A DNA stretch of 63,620 bases. Source: Ophiosphaerella korrae. Taxonomy: Eukaryota > Ascomycota > Dothideomycetes > Pleosporales > Phaeosphaeriaceae. The number at the start of each line of letters is the position of its first letter. The stretch's first letter is position 1. Under the pieces are notes generated by a model, which was given only the letters and a program-made list of their open reading frames with translations, was not told where the DNA came from and ran no database searches. Of the stretch, positions 1-14,000 are shown piece by piece. The position numbers and the translations under genes are program-made. The stretch covers positions 1 through 63,620 of the forward strand of contig JALNQF010000240.1 in the NCBI GenBank assembly GCA_028456385.1, written 5' to 3'.

Positions 1-3000
1 GGAAGGAGACGTGTAAGGGGTCTAGGGCGGGGAGCTATTAGGGTACGCTTAGCGCTGTCGACGAGCTCTACTAGGCTAAGTAACTAGCGCGTGCTAGCTC
101 TGTCGGCTAGTATATTCCACCGCATACAACTTAGTACAACCCTAAGCGAGTTCGAAGAACTTTAAGCGATAATAACTAGTATATATATTATATACTACTG
201 CAATAGCTTAACTAGCTATTAGCCCCTTTTTGTTAGGATTGGCTTAGTAGTATGCTGTCCTTATAGATACTAAGAAGAAAAATTCTATATTACCTATTAT
301 TACTAATTACTATCTTTAGAACTAGAAAAAGAAGCTCGAGTAGTAAGAGGACTTCTAAAACTAAACCTAGGTAGCTAAGAGTAAATACTATCTAAACAAC
401 GAGTATAATAGTAATCCTAATTCTAAGGCTAAAGATCTTAAAGTAGAAGGCTAGAAGAATACTAAGGAAGTAGAGAAAGTATAAAAATAAAAAACTAAGA
501 GCTCTTAGAAAAAGAAGTAAAAGAGCCTAAACCTATTATATTAAATTAAGAATAGACTAGAGTAGGAATACTACTACTAGAAAGTAGAGCGTAAAGAGGA
601 GAGGTTAAAGGAGTAGCTAGATAGTAGCTAAAAGTAAGAGTAAGAGTAGTAAGAGGCTTAATAGAGCGTCTATAAGTGTGTTCTAAACTCTTATTAAGAC
701 TTAGGTAACTTATATCTAACTCTAGGTTAGTAGAGTAAGAAAGGCGTAAAGGCGTACTTTATAAAGCCTAAGGGGCTAGTAGTTAATAAAGAGAATTTAG
801 AGTAGTATAAAAGCTTAAAAGTAAGCTAGAACTACTAAAGAAAGCGCTTTAAAGGTATTTACTAATACTAGAAAGAGATAAAAAGTAAAGAGAACTAGAG
901 AGAACCTAATAAATATAGGCCTTATCTATAGTAAAGAAAATAGTAGCTAGAGAACTATTAGACTTACTCTTAGGTATAGTATAACCCTAAAGATACTAGC
1001 TATAGGCTTACTAGTAAAATAGATTATTAGTAGAGCTATAAAGGTAGCTAGAAGTCTTAAAGTTATTATCTTTAGGCTTATCTACACTACGTACTATTAG
1101 GCAAGCCCTACGCCTATAAGAATATACTAGCTTACTAGGCGTTATAAGAAGACGCCTATAGGCTACTTAATAACTTAGAGAAACGTTTTAGTAGATAAGA
1201 TACTAAATATTAGCTACTATAGTATTACGCGTAAAAGGCGTAGTAATAGAGTAGCTAGAAGACTAAGTAGCTATAGGAATAAAAGTATTAGTATAAGTAC
1301 GCTTCTACTTAAAGAGCTTAGTAATATAGTAGTAACTCTTAGTAAAACCTTTAACTTAGCAGAGTACTTACTTGCGTTTAGCTACTAGACTACTAAAAAC
1401 GCGTTAGTAGAGCTCTAAAAGACTATTAGGATAAAACTAAGTAAAAAGAAAAATAAAGTTAAAGACTTACTTAACTTATAATTATAGCCCTAAATATAAT
1501 TATAAATATAGGAGCTAGTAAAGTAGATAATACCTTTATTATTAAAGAAAATAGAGTATCTAATACTACTACAAATATAGGTAGTATAGCTATAATTACT
1601 CTCCTCCTTAGAGCTATAAGCTATAGCTCTATTAGAGCTTAGTAGTAGTAGCTCTAGTAGCAAAGCCCTATAAAGGCTAATAGTCTTCTAAGTATACTAA
1701 CTTATGTAGACTATAGCCTTATAATAAGCCTATATCTCTTAAGAATTATTAATTAAAGAAGGATCCTATAAGTGTATAGCCTAGGTAGCTAAAGAATCCT
1801 AAGTAAGTATCTCTTAACTCTTATAATAGCGTACCTAATAGTATAGCTAGTAAAAGAGAGACTAAAAGCTATTAGAGGTATAGAAGAGGCTATTAAGGTT
1901 ATAAGAATAAATATTATAAAGACTATTCTACTAGCAAGCCCTATTCTTACGCTTATTATAGTAAGTATATATAAACTCTTAGATAAAGGAAAGAAGCTAG
2001 CTAAAGTTACGCTCCTTAAAAATATTAAGAGCTTAGTTAAGAAGGTTATAAAGTAAGTTAAGTAAGAGAGAGTAGTTAAAGAAATAAGTAATAACTAAGA
2101 GAATACGTAGTTAGTAAGACCTAAGGGCCTATAGGTAAGAAGGTTAGATACTTACTCTTATACTAGAAACAATACTTTATAGAAATAGGGTAGGAAGCCT
2201 TACTCTTAGTTTAATAATAACTTAAGAGTAGCTTACCTAGGTTACAAAGTAGCTAAGAAGGATTATAACTACTATAGTTACTTTAGCTAAGCTAGCTAGC
2301 TATATAGGAGCTAGGTTAGAAATTAAGAGTAGCTATAATAATTAAAGTAGAAAGTAAACAAGAGAATAGAGCTAAGAAACTAGTAAGAGAGTATAGAGTA
2401 GCTAAAATAAGCCTAAAGAAAAGAAGAAGAAAATAGAATAAAAAATAGGGAGATAAAGTTTAAGTACGCTCTTAGGGAGCGTTTATAACTTTACTAAAAC
2501 TATAGGAGCTAATAACTACAAGAGCCTAACTACTAGTAAAGACGTTTAAATATAGAGCCTAAGAGCCCTACGCTAGCTTAACTAATAAATATATATATAT
2601 AAGAAAAGAGTTAGCTATTAAAAATTAATAAATAAGAGAAGAATTTAGTAAGTAGAGATACGTTAAGTAAAAGAGCTATTATAGAAGAGTAAAAAACTAT
2701 TATAGCTTATAAAACGTGCGTAAAAAGAAATAGTAAGAAAGTAGATAGCTACTACTACGAGCTATATAACACGTCTATATAAAAATTTTATTAAATAACC
2801 TAGAAACTACGTAAATACTCTATAAACGACTCCTTAGATATTAGATCTAGAGCTCTTAGGAGAAAGGCGTTATAAGAGAAAGATAAGAGTAGTATCTTTA
2901 ATATCCTAAGCTATAGCTAAAAGGCTCTAAAATAGAAACAATAGCTAATATAAAGAAATAGAGGCGGCGTAACTTAAGTTTTGTATTAGGTAATAGTACT

Positions 3001-3667
3001 AACAAGGCTAGCGTTCCCCTAGGGTAGGCCTAAGTAGGTTATAGCTATAGCTAGGGTTAGATTAGTAGTTCGCAGACAATATACAGCAATTAATACCTAA
3101 AGGGCTATAAGTTACCTAAGAGGATAGATACTCTTAGGGACTTAATATCTTTATTCTCTTTTGTTAATATTAATGTTTTAGCTAGAAGGCTAAAGTTACT
3201 CTCTAACTACATATATAGTTAGCGCTAGATACTAAACTATTTACGAGAGTAGAACTAAATTACAAATCTAAATTATTTTAGATCTAATAGTTTAAGTACT
3301 TTACTACTAACAAAATAAGAAAGGGGTTTATAAGTTAAAGTAGGTTTTTCCTCTCTAGGTTAAAGGCTCTTAATTAAGTATAGTAGCGTAATAGGACTAA
3401 GCTCTTAAAAGGGGGGTAGAAGTATATAGTAAAGTATTATAGAAAAAAAGAATAGTAAAAAAGGGGTAAGTAGTTACTAGGGAAATATAAGTACTAAGGG
3501 CTTTATAAGGAGGTAAACTATTAAGGAAAGGAGGTATAGGAAGGCTAATAGGCCCTTAAGTTATAGGATACAATCTATAGGAGTGTAAACAACGTTTAGA
3601 ACTAGTTTAGCTAATAAAGTCCAAGTTCCTTAAGACTAATAAGCTCTTAGGCCCTAGATCTATATTA
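1..3667. other. Unassigned RIP-degraded AT-rich region
   Basis: The sequence is dominated by TA steps with very few CA/TG dinucleotides, like the gypsy elements further right, but none of their domains is recognisable here. The first 170 bases are less mutated and keep GTCGAC, GCGC and TGTCGG-type stretches. A long frame on the + strand (about 748-1455) stays in register with TAG/TAA as its only stops. Further stretches around 1740-2440 behave similarly. This is probably an old repeat of another family. Purine-rich runs lie around 3390-3560, just before element A. No terminal repeat was found. Confidence 0.5.
748..1455 (+). pseudogene. Degenerate reading frame, family unknown (RIP-killed)
   Basis: Read from position 748, one frame runs for about 235 codons with no frame break. 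Its stops are TAG and TAA only, which is what RIP makes of CAG, CAA and TGG codons. If so, the ancestral protein was very rich in Gln and basic residues, with several Tyr-rich stretches. That would fit a gag-like or nucleic-acid-binding protein. It shows no zinc knuckle, RT or transposase motif. Direction and frame are my inference from the uniform stop spectrum; the family is unknown. Confidence 0.3.
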
Positions 3668-4625
3668 GGTATATAACCTTATAACAATACTTTAAACTAT
3701 ATAAAGAAAAAAGTAGAATAGAGGTTACTATATATTAGGTTCTAGGAACTATAATTAGCTAGTATAGTATTCTAGATAAGATTATTATAGATAGAGATAT
3801 ACGATTTATATTAAAACTATAAGGAACAATATTAGTATAATTAGGAATCTAGTATATAATATTAATAGTATATTACCTATAAATAGATAGATAATTAGAA
3901 CGTATAAACTAGATAGTAGAATAGTACTTAAAATACTACTTTAACTATAACTTAAACAATTAGGTATAGTTATTACCTATAGTATAGTTAGTATACAATA
4001 GCGTAAAGAACGTAGTAATAGGAGTATTACTCTTCTTTATAAACTATAGATTTAACCCTAATATATATAGAGTACTAAGAATATAAGTATTTTAGTCTCT
4101 AAGAAGAGAAAACTTTATAAATAGACTTAAAGAGATATATAACTAACTATAATAGGATATAGAGTTCTTATAGGATTAAATAGTAAAGTACTATAATAAG
4201 AAATACTAAGAAAGACCTTAATTTAGAAAGGGAGAAAAAGTATTATTAGTACGTAGAAATATTAAAAGTAAACAATTAAGTTCTAAACTAGACTACGTTA
4301 AGATAAGACTATACAAGATTAAAGAAAAAGTTATACTAGTTATATTTAAATTGAAGCTACTAGACAAGATAAAGATATACCTAATATTCTATATAGTACT
4401 ACTAGAAAAAGTACTATAAGAAGTAGAACTACCTAATACGAAGTAGATATATATAGAGAATAAGAAGAATAAGAAGTTAAAGAAATCTTATAGTACTAGT
4501 TCTATAATAGAAGAAACTACTACCTAGTAAAATAGATAGGTATAGATAAAAAAGGCTAACTATAGGAAGAAATATAGGAACTAGAGAATAATCTTAATTA
4601 CCTTAAGAAACTAGAAGAGTTCTAA

Positions 4626-5278
4626 AATTAAAACCCTCTAGAGCGCCTTGTAATAAATTAAGAAAAGTAATAATACTACTACTAGATAAAGAGATAATAG
4701 GAGTACCTAATATAATAGGAGCTAGAGCAGCCTCTACTATATTATCTAAATCTAATTTAGCCCCTAAGATATAAGACTATTTAGATAACTTAGTATTATT
4801 ATAAGCCTTAATCTTATAAAGACACTTAATATAAGAATAAAGCTTTACTAGCTTATAAAAAGTTAACTTACGCTTGGCCTTAGCTATAGTAGGCTATAAT
4901 AATAATTATACTTAAGCTCTATTAATAGCTCGCCTTATACAACTTTATAGAAAGAGACTATATAGAAATTAAATACTTACACTCTATAAGTAAAACCTTA
5001 GAAGAAATATATTTATACTAAATATTAGCGAGAATATACTTGTTATATTATTTACTATCCTTTAAAGATATAAAGTAAGAAAGACCTAATTTAGCGTAAT
5101 AACTACAAAGAAATATCTTAACCCTATTATAAATAATACGAGCTACAAGGAGGATTTAATTACGCTAGGACTAAGATAGTATAGAGAGTAATAAGGAACT
5201 AAGAATTAACAAAGAAATAGGGTTAATAACTTTAGTCCTAGCTTAAAGAAATAAAAGACTACGTAGAAGAGGGAATAG
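4626..5278 (-). pseudogene. Antisense accessory reading frame of chromovirus A (degraded)
   Basis: Between the chromodomain and the 3' LTR, the minus strand carries a frame that matches residue by residue the equivalent frame in the element at 48130-48783. Shared blocks are NRVKIFL/NKVKIFL, SLKDSK, KYILANI/KYILTNI, LIECKYLI/LIEYKYLI and KLYKAS. Most differences are conservative (K/R, I/V, A/T). Stops here are TAA/TAG and can be explained by RIP. No known domain was recognised. The region could instead be a conserved 3' non-coding segment, but amino-acid-level conservation in one minus-strand frame favours coding. Confidence 0.45.
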
Positions 5279-5739
5279 TATTATAGTAGTAATAAGAGAA
5301 ACTAAGATAGAACTAATTAGTCTACGCTTAGCTACTAACAAAGTATAAGATAAGTAGGGTAATAATATATAGGACAACAAGCTTAATTAAGAAACTAACT
5401 ATAACTAGGATACGTAATAAATTTGTAAATTCGCGATCTTAGTAAATATAAAGTTATAAAGTTATTATATAATAAATTTATAAATTCGCGATCTTAGTAA
5501 ATATAATGTAATAAAGCCGCTAAGATATTAATACTATATAGTTAGTAGTAATACGTATTATAAGGATAGTATTAGAAATTTAATTCTTTAACTATAGAAC
5601 GCTAATACAAAATAGTTACAAAACTTCTTCTATTATTTATAGTTATTATAGATTACTATATAAGCTTTTGTTATTAACTCTTAATCTACTAACTTTTATA
5701 AGATAGTTATCTATATTTAATAATAGGTAGCCTATTATA
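5279..5739 (+). repeat. 3' LTR of element A (type I LTR)
   Basis: The LTR is 461 bp. It starts TATTATAG (TGTTATAG after RIP) and ends CTATTATA (CTATTACA after RIP). It contains the tandem subrepeat around TTCGCGATCTTAGTAAATATA, present twice (about 5415-5450 and 5480-5510), which marks type I LTRs in this window. A purine tract precedes it. Directly after it comes the integrase of element B in the opposite orientation. Confidence 0.8.
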
Positions 5740-8700
5740 TTAGGGTTAAATCTATAGTTTACAAAAAAGAGTAATACTTTTATTACTACGTTCTTTATAC
5801 TATTATATACTAACTATACTATAGGTAGTAATTATACTTAATTATTCTAATTATAGTTAAGATAGTATTTTAAGTACTATTCTACTATTTAATTTATATA
5901 TTCTAATTATCTATCTATTTATAGGTAGTATACTATTAACATTATATAATTAATTCCTAATAATACTATTATTATATCCTATAGTTTTAATATAAATCTT
6001 ATATCTTTATCTATAATAATCTTATCTAGAATACTATACTAGCTAATTATAGTTCCTAGGACTTAGTATATAGTAACTTCTATCTTACGTTTTTTTTTAT
6101 ATATTTTAAAGTATAAGTACTTTATAACTTTATCTACTAATATTAAGTCCTTTAATTTAGGTATCTTTATAATAAAGTTTATTATAATAACTCTCTAGAG
6201 TTATTCTAGTACTTTAACTAGTTATAACTTTCTATATAGTATATATCTACTATTCTTATTTTTATAATATTCTATACAATCTTATAGTACTTCTATTACT
6301 AGTTATTTTACTTTTAGAATATAATAATCTATTAAAAGCCTATCTAGTATTTTATTAATACTTTAGTATCTATATACTAGTAATTTATAAAACTATTATA
6401 TAAATTTTCTCTATATTTTATTTAGAATATATATTCTTCTATATACTTTTGTAATTACTTCTTAGATCTTAAGTTTTTCTATTTCTTTAGAGGATTTTTC
6501 TATTTCTTTCCAAATCTATTTATCTAGCTTACTACTCTTCCTTTTAAGTATTGTAGCTATTTTAGGTATATTTAGGACTAAATATCTATCTTTGTTCTTA
6601 ATTAGAACTATACTAGTAGCATTTACTTCTTCTTATAGGTCTAGTTTTCTACTTAGAGCGTCTATAAATTAGTTATCTTTACTTTTAGTATATATAATTT
6701 TAAGTTTAAATTTTAATAAGTATTTCTACTATCTTGTATAGCGCTATAATAAGTCTTTATTTAGTATAAATCCTATAAGATTTTATTAGTCTATATAGAC
6801 CTTTGTTTAATACTTTACTCTTTGTAAGTATACTCTCTATTATTAAAATACTTTATAGATTACTAGTATTTCTTTATTATAGATTAGGTAATTAAGCTCT
6901 ACTAGCTTTATTTTATTAGAGAAGTATTTAACTAGTTATTTTTACTTTATAACCTAGTCCTTTTATATTAGTACTATTCTATAGACTAAGTTTAACGTAT
7001 CTCTCTTTACTATTACTAGTAGTTCTAGGTTATATATTCTAATAACTAGGTTTTTTATAAACTTTTATTTAATATTATTAAATACCTTATTATATTATTA
7101 AATTTATTTAAATAGTATATCTTTCTTATAAGCTTTATTAATAGTTCTATTATTTTATACTATCTTACTATTAATTTTCTATAAAAATTTACTAGCCTAT
7201 AAAACTATTATACTTTATGTAGGTTTTTAGGTATTAGCTATTCTTAGATTACCTTAATCTTATTAGGGTCGATCTTTAATTTTCTTAGTTTAATAATTAA
7301 TCTAAGTAAGTCTGTTTCTTTAGTATAGAACTTGTATTTCCTTATTTTAAGGAATAATTTATTTTCTACAAGTCTTTCTAGTACTTTATATACGTGTTAT
7401 ATATATTCTTCTTCTATTTCTAAGAATATAAGGATGTTATCTAGGTACGTAAATATAAATACGTCTAAGTATTCTCTTAGGACTATATTAATTCTTACTT
7501 AAAATACTAATTGTATATTTATTAATCTAAAAGGTATAACTATATATTTAAATAGTTTATACTACGTTCTAAACGCTATTTTCTATTTATTACCTTCCTT
7601 AATCCTTATCTAGTAGTAGGCGTTCTAGATATCTAGTTTTGTAAAGATTTAAGCCTTTTATAGCCTATCTTATATTTTATTTATATATAGTAAGCGGTAT
7701 TAGTTTTTATTTATAATTGTGTTTATTTTCTTAAAGTCTACGTAAAGTTATTTATCTTTTATTCCTTTTATATCTATAGGGATAAGTCTATACGCTACTA
7801 AGGATAAGAATTCTTTTATCTATCTTTTTCTTATTACGTTTTTAATAAATACTTATTTAATCTTTAATTCTTCTTCTATTTTCTAATAAACTAGGATCTA
7901 TCTTATGTTCTTTCTTTCCTCTAGGTCTATCGCTAAGTCCTATAGCTAATATTCTAGAAGGTAGTTATCTAGTTCTATAAGCTAATTGTCCTATTTTTTA
8001 TATTCTTCTAGGAATTTTCCTTTATATATACTTATGTTAGCTTTTAATATTTCTTTCTTAGGGTAGCTAATTCTCTCTATTCTCTAATTAATTTTTAGGT
8101 TAGTTATTTATAACTATAGTATACCTAATATTATATCTATAACTATATTCTTAATTTCTAGTCCTCCTAATATTAGTATAGAGGGTACTATTTTGAACCT
8201 AATAGGTTCTTAGAATAGTTTTCTTTTAATTATACTTAGTTATTAAGGGTATTTCTTTATTATATAGTATATTCCTTATTTTTCTATAAACTTCTTTATT
8301 ATAAAGTTTCTTGTAGCTCTACTATTAATTATAATATATACCTTCTTTCTTTAGAAAGTACTTTATTTTATAATATATAGGCCTATTGTACATTTTAGTC
8401 TTCTATACTTAGGTTATTCTTTAAATTATTTATCCTTCTAGAGCTACTACCTTACTTTACGTTTATAGTTTTTATATTTTAGATATTTATTATATATATA
8501 CTTATACTATAGCCTTCTTTAAACGCATTCCTTAGATAGTTTAGGTCCTAGCCTAATTAATATGTATTCCTTGTTATATATTTTTATTATTTCTTAACCT
8601 TAGATTTCTTTCTTTAGGATTACCTTTATATAGTAATATTCTTCCTTTTATATTAGCTATATATAGTTTTATACTTTTAATTCTTTATATAAGTAGTAGT

Positions 8701-11020
8701 TTATATTTAAATAGAATACCTAAGATATCTTAATATATACTAGATGTTCTAGATCTATTCTCTTGTTATTTCTTACCTATTACTTGTCTATACTAAGTCT
8801 TGTTATTACTAGGATATAGTATACTACTAGTATACGTAGTTTATAGGCTTTATTAATTTATCGCGTTTTTTTTACAAGGTATTACTATTCTCTTTATATA
8901 GGTATTCTTCCTACTATAACTATATATTATTCTATCGATTTTTAGAATATTATAAATCGTTTTACTTTAAGGTTGCATTCTTTCTAGTCTTTATACGCTT
9001 TCTCTATACTTATAACTAGTAAGTATTTTTAAATAAACTTCTATTCTTTATTTTATTCTACTATATCTATTCTTGTATAGCTATTATAACTATATATATT
9101 TAACTAGGCGTACTCTATACCTCTTATATTAACTTATCTCTTATCTCCTTATAGTCTTTTAGAAGAGACTATAGTAGTTTCTTTATCTAGTGCTAGTTAT
9201 TTAGCCTAGATTAATAGGGTCTAAGGCTCTTCCCTTTCTAAGTCTTCTATTTGTAAGTCTATTATACGTCTTATTTCTTTAAGCTATACTTAGGTTCTAC
9301 TTTCTTTTATTACTACTACTCTATTCTTCTATAAGAACTATCCTTCTCTTTACTTACTAAAAAGTTATATATAGTAGTTATTATTATAATAAAAGGTCTA
9401 ATTAAGTATTACGTACTATATTTCTCTAGTTACTACTACCTTTTCTTATAGCTTAATCTATGCTTTACGTACTTTCTTCTTATTCTAAGTTGTTTTTAAC
9501 TAGGCTTCTTTTTCTTTCTTAGGATCTTTACTTCTATTATCTTTTACAAAGTATTTTAGCTTCCTATATTTATAGTATACTATATATTTTTTCTATTTTA
9601 ACTAATAATTTTTAGCGTAGTAGCTTTTCTTACTATAATTAAAGTACGTAAAGTCTTAATTATTTTTCTTCTTTCTATTGTTGTTAGCATTAAAGATTAT
9701 AAGATCTCTCTTGTTATAGTTTAGAGTTAGTCCTCTATACTTGTATTTTTTCTATTCTTAAAGATTATTATCTACTTGTATTACCTATTATTTTAAGACT
9801 TTTAGTATTCTTAGCTTTTCTTTATAAATTATTTTGTATTAAATTCTTAAGTTTAGTCCTTACTTAAATTATAACATTAGGGATAGCTTATTTTATTCTA
9901 TATTTTGTAGAAGTTATTTAAACTATAATACGTATTTAGGAATACTTTTATATTATATAAGCTTCTTAAGCTTTTCTTTAGCTTGTTAGGTAATATCTAT
10001 ATCTCTAAACGCTACTCTTATTTGATTTATAAAGTATTTATAACTTCTAAAGATAACTCTTATTATATCTTTCTATATTCCTAGGGCGTATATTGTATAG
10101 TCTATCTAATAAGGTTTAAACTATCTTATTACGTCTTCTTTAAGGTTTATTCTAATATATATTACCTTTTTTTCTTTAGTATTAAAATAGAGTACCTATA
10201 CGTTAATCTAAAGTTATACTAATACTATAAAGGGCTTTAATTTTTCTATTATTTTATTAAATTTTTCGAGTATAAGTATTTTAGGTAGCTTCTTTGTTAC
10301 GCTTATCTCTAGTCTCTAGGTAATTTATTCTATTATATTTTATCCTTTTATAATAGCTTTAATTTATACTTTATTCTAGTTAATATAATCTTGTAGTTCT
10401 TTGTTCTATATTTCTATAGTATTAATTATTAGTTGTATATACCCTTTCTTAGTAATTAGGTTGTTTAGGTATATCTTAACTACTACCTAGTTAGTCTTAT
10501 CTAACTTATAACTACTTAGAGGTACTTTACTTCCTTTTTTAGTTAAACTTTCTACTATTGTGTTAGCTTAGACTACATACTACTTATACTTTACTTTTCC
10601 TAATAACTAAATTAGTAAGGTGTAATAGGGTTGCCTATTATCGACTATAGAGACTACTAGGAGTGTTAGTAGACTAGGAGTTAATAACTAAAGTTCGTGT
10701 TATAATTAAGTAATAGGCTTATAAACAATAGAAGATTCTTATAACATTAAGTATTGTCGCTCTTAGTTAAAGATTAGATTACTAATACTATCTTAATAAT
10801 ACGCATCTTTATTAACTATATACTTCTAGTAATCTATTTATGTAACTCTATAGATTACTCTAATCTATTGCACGTGTTTATAGATTATTCTATATCTTAC
10901 GTATTTAAATTATAGGTTATTTCCTAATCTAGGTTGTTACCTTACTCGTCTTATACTTTGTTAGCACTCGAGTTAGGACTAATTAGTTCTATCTTGATTT
11001 CTCTTGTTATACCTTTAACA
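5740..11020 (-). mobile_element. Ty3/gypsy chromovirus B, reverse orientation, lacks 3' end
   Basis: Read on the minus strand, the order is 5' LTR (10621-11020), gag (about 10610-9550) with two CCHC zinc-knuckle relics (about 9665-9545), protease (about 8400-8090), RT (about 7950-7100), RNase H, and integrase. It is cut at NYRFNPN, where element A's LTR begins (5740). The RT active site reads YLDN rather than YLDD (7436-7447), a G-to-A change typical of RIP. The chromodomain and 3' LTR are absent. Order PR-RT-RH-IN identifies Ty3/gypsy rather than Ty1/copia. All frames are destroyed by TAG/TAA. Confidence 0.85.
10621..11020 (-). repeat. 5' LTR of element B (type II LTR)
   Basis: On the + strand it starts TGTAATAGGG and ends TTTAACA, the reverse complement of a TGTTA...CTATTACA LTR. 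The 5' half has the type II signature: direct copies of a roughly 30-bp unit built around a TAATCTATAATTACG-like core. The 400-bp length is shorter than the 428-461 bp of its relatives, mainly because it has fewer subrepeats. Confidence 0.75.
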
Positions 11021-14000
11021 ACTACGATATAAATTCTCTCTATATTTTACTTAGGACTTACGTTCTTCTATAAGCTTTTATAAGTCCTTCTTAGATCTTA
11101 AGCTTTTCTATTTCTTTAGAAGCCTTTTCTATTTCTTTTTAGATCTATTTATTTAGCTTATTACTTTTTCTTTTAAGTGTTATAGCTATTCTTAGTATAT
11201 TTAGTACTAAATATCCTTCTTTGTTTGTTACAAGTGTAACAAGAGAAATCGAGATTAAGCTAATTAGTCCCGACTTAGATGCTAATAAAGCATAGGACGA
11301 GCAGGGTAACGACCTTAATTAGGAAACTACTTATAATTAGGACACGTAGTAGTAATCTGTAATTACGTGCAATAGATTAAAGTAATCTGCAATAACGTAT
11401 AATAGATTAAGGTAATCTATAATTACGTACGATAGATTAAGGTAATCTGTAATATCGCACAAACAGATTAGTATAAGTATATAGTTAATAGGGTGCGCAT
11501 TATTAAGATAGTATTAGTAATTTAATCCTTTAACTACGGAACGCTAATACAAGACAATCGCAAGATATCTTCTATTATTTATAGTTATTGTAGATTACTA
11601 TACAAGCTTTTACTATTAACTCCTATTCTACTAACACCCCTCGAGATAGGCTACTTGTAGTCGACGATAGGTAACCCTGTTACATTGTTCTTAACTAGAA
11701 CTATACTAGTAGTATTTACTTTTTCTTATAAATCTAGCCTTCTACTTAAGGTATCTATAAACTAATTATTTTTATCTTTTATATATATAATTTTAAAATT
11801 AAATATTAATAAGTATTTCTACTATCTTATATAGTGTTATAATAAATTATTGTTTGTTATAAATTCTATAAGATTCTTATAGTTTATATAGACCTTTGTT
11901 TAGTATTTTACTCCTTATAAGTATACTCTCTATTACTTAAATACTTTATAGATTACTAGTATTTCTTTGTTGTAAATTAGGTTATTAAGCTCTACTAGCT
12001 TTATTTTCTTAGAGAAATATTTAACTAAGTATTCTTGTTTTATATTCTAGTCTTTTTGTATTAGTACTATTCTATAGACTAAGTTAGATCTATCTATTTT
12101 TACTACTACTAGTAGGTCTAGGTTATATATTCTAATTACTAGGTTTTCTATAAACTTCTATATAATCTAAGTAAATACTTTGTTATATTCCTAGGTCTAT
12201 TTAAATAGCGTGTCTTTTTTTATAAGATTTATTAATAGTTCTATTAGTTTAGACTTTTCTACTATTAGTTTTCTATAAAAGTTTACTAACTTATAAAACT
12301 ATTATACTTCTCTTAGGTTTTTTAGTATTAACTATTCCTAGATTACCTTAATTTTACTTAGATTAATCCTTATCTTTCCTAGTTCTATTATAAACCCTAG
12401 GAAGTCTATTTCTTTTATATAGAACTCGTATTTCCTTATCTTAAAGAATAATTTGTTCTCTACTAGCTTTTCTAGCACTTTATATATATATTATATATAC
12501 TCTTCCTCTATTTCTTAGAATATAAGGATATTGTCTAGATATATAAATATAAATATATCTAGGTATTCTCTTAGAACTATATTAATTCTTTCTTAAAACG
12601 CTACTAGTGCGTTTATTAATTAAAATAGTGTAACTAGGTATTTAAATAGTCTATACTGCGTTCTAAATATAGTTTTCTATTTGTCTCCTTTCTTAATTCT
12701 AATCTAATAGTAAGCGTTCTAGATATCTAGTTTTGTAAAGATTTTAGCTTTTTATATTTAATCTTGTATTTTATTTATATATAGTAAAAGGTATTAGTTT
12801 TTATTTATAATTGCGTTTATTTACCTAAAGTCTATATAGGGTTATTTATTATTTATCTCTTTCTTATCTATAAATTTTAGTCTATATACTACGAAAGATT
12901 TAGATTCTTATATCTATTCTTTCTTTATTGCGTTCTAAATAAATACTCGTTTAATTTTAGATTCTTCTTCTATCTTTCTATCGACTAGGCTCTAACTTAC
13001 GTCTTTTTCTTCTTTAAAGTCTATTACTAAGTCCTATAATTAGTATTTTAGGAGGTAGTCTTTAGGTTTAGTAAGTTACTTCTCCTACTACTTATATTCT
13101 TCTAGAAATTTTCATTTATTTATATTTATGTTAGCTTTTAATATTTCTTTTTTAAGGTAATTAATTTTTAGGCTAGGTATTTATAACTATAGTATACCTA
13201 ATATTATTTTTTATTTATTATTAATTGTTATTATATCTATAACTATGTTTTTAATCTTTAACTATTCTAGTTCTAGTATAAAGGGTTTTGTCTTAAACTA
13301 TATAAGTTTCTAGAATAGTTTACCTTTAATTATACTTAGTTATTAAGGGTATTTCTTTATTATATAGTTTATTCCTTTATCTTCTACAAATTTCTTTAAT
13401 ATAAAATTCCTTATAGCTCTACTATTAATTATAATTTATGCTTTTCTTCTTTAGTATATTCTTTCTTTTATTATATATAGGCCTATTATACTATTAAGTT
13501 TTACTTAGGCTATTTTGTAAATTATCTATCTTTCTAAGGCTATTACTCTACTTTCTATTTATAGTCTTCGTGTTTTAGATATTTATTTTTTATATATTTG
13601 TACTATAGTCTTCTAAGGATGTATTCTCTAAGTAGTTTCTTCTTAGGTCTAATTTCTATATACTTTTTATTCGGTATACTAATTAATTCCTAACCTTTAA
13701 TATCTTTTCTCTAGATAGGTTTTATATAATTATATCCTTTTCTTCTTACTAGCTAGGCGTAGTTTCTTACCTTAGCTTCTCTATATATATAATAGTTAGT
13801 ATTTAAGTATAATACCTAGGATACTTTAAAAGGTACTAGATATTCTAGATCTATTCTCTTATCGTTCCCTTCCTAGTATTTGTCTATACTAGGTCTTGTT
13901 TATACTAGAATATAGTATACTACTAGTATACTTACTATATAGGCTTTATTAATCTATTACATCTTTTTTATAAATAACTACTCTTCTCTCTATATAAGAA

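Larger units (their letters stand above)
3668..5739 (+). mobile_element. Ty3/gypsy chromovirus A, 3' part (integrase, chromodomain, LTR)
   Basis: This is the 3' third of a chromovirus. The integrase core starts abruptly near 3668. A DKIIIDRDIRF block lies at about 3776-3808 and an LERIN block, holding the catalytic Glu, at about 3896. These are the second and third parts of the retroviral-type D,D35E triad. A chromodomain-like stretch follows at about 4450-4620. Next comes a 650-bp segment without a sense-strand domain (4626-5278), a purine-rich tract just before the LTR (AGAAGAGGGAATAG), and a 3' LTR at 5279-5739. Gag, protease, RT and the 5' LTR are missing. Many Gln/Trp codons read TAG/TAA, so the copy is dead. 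Confidence 0.85.
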
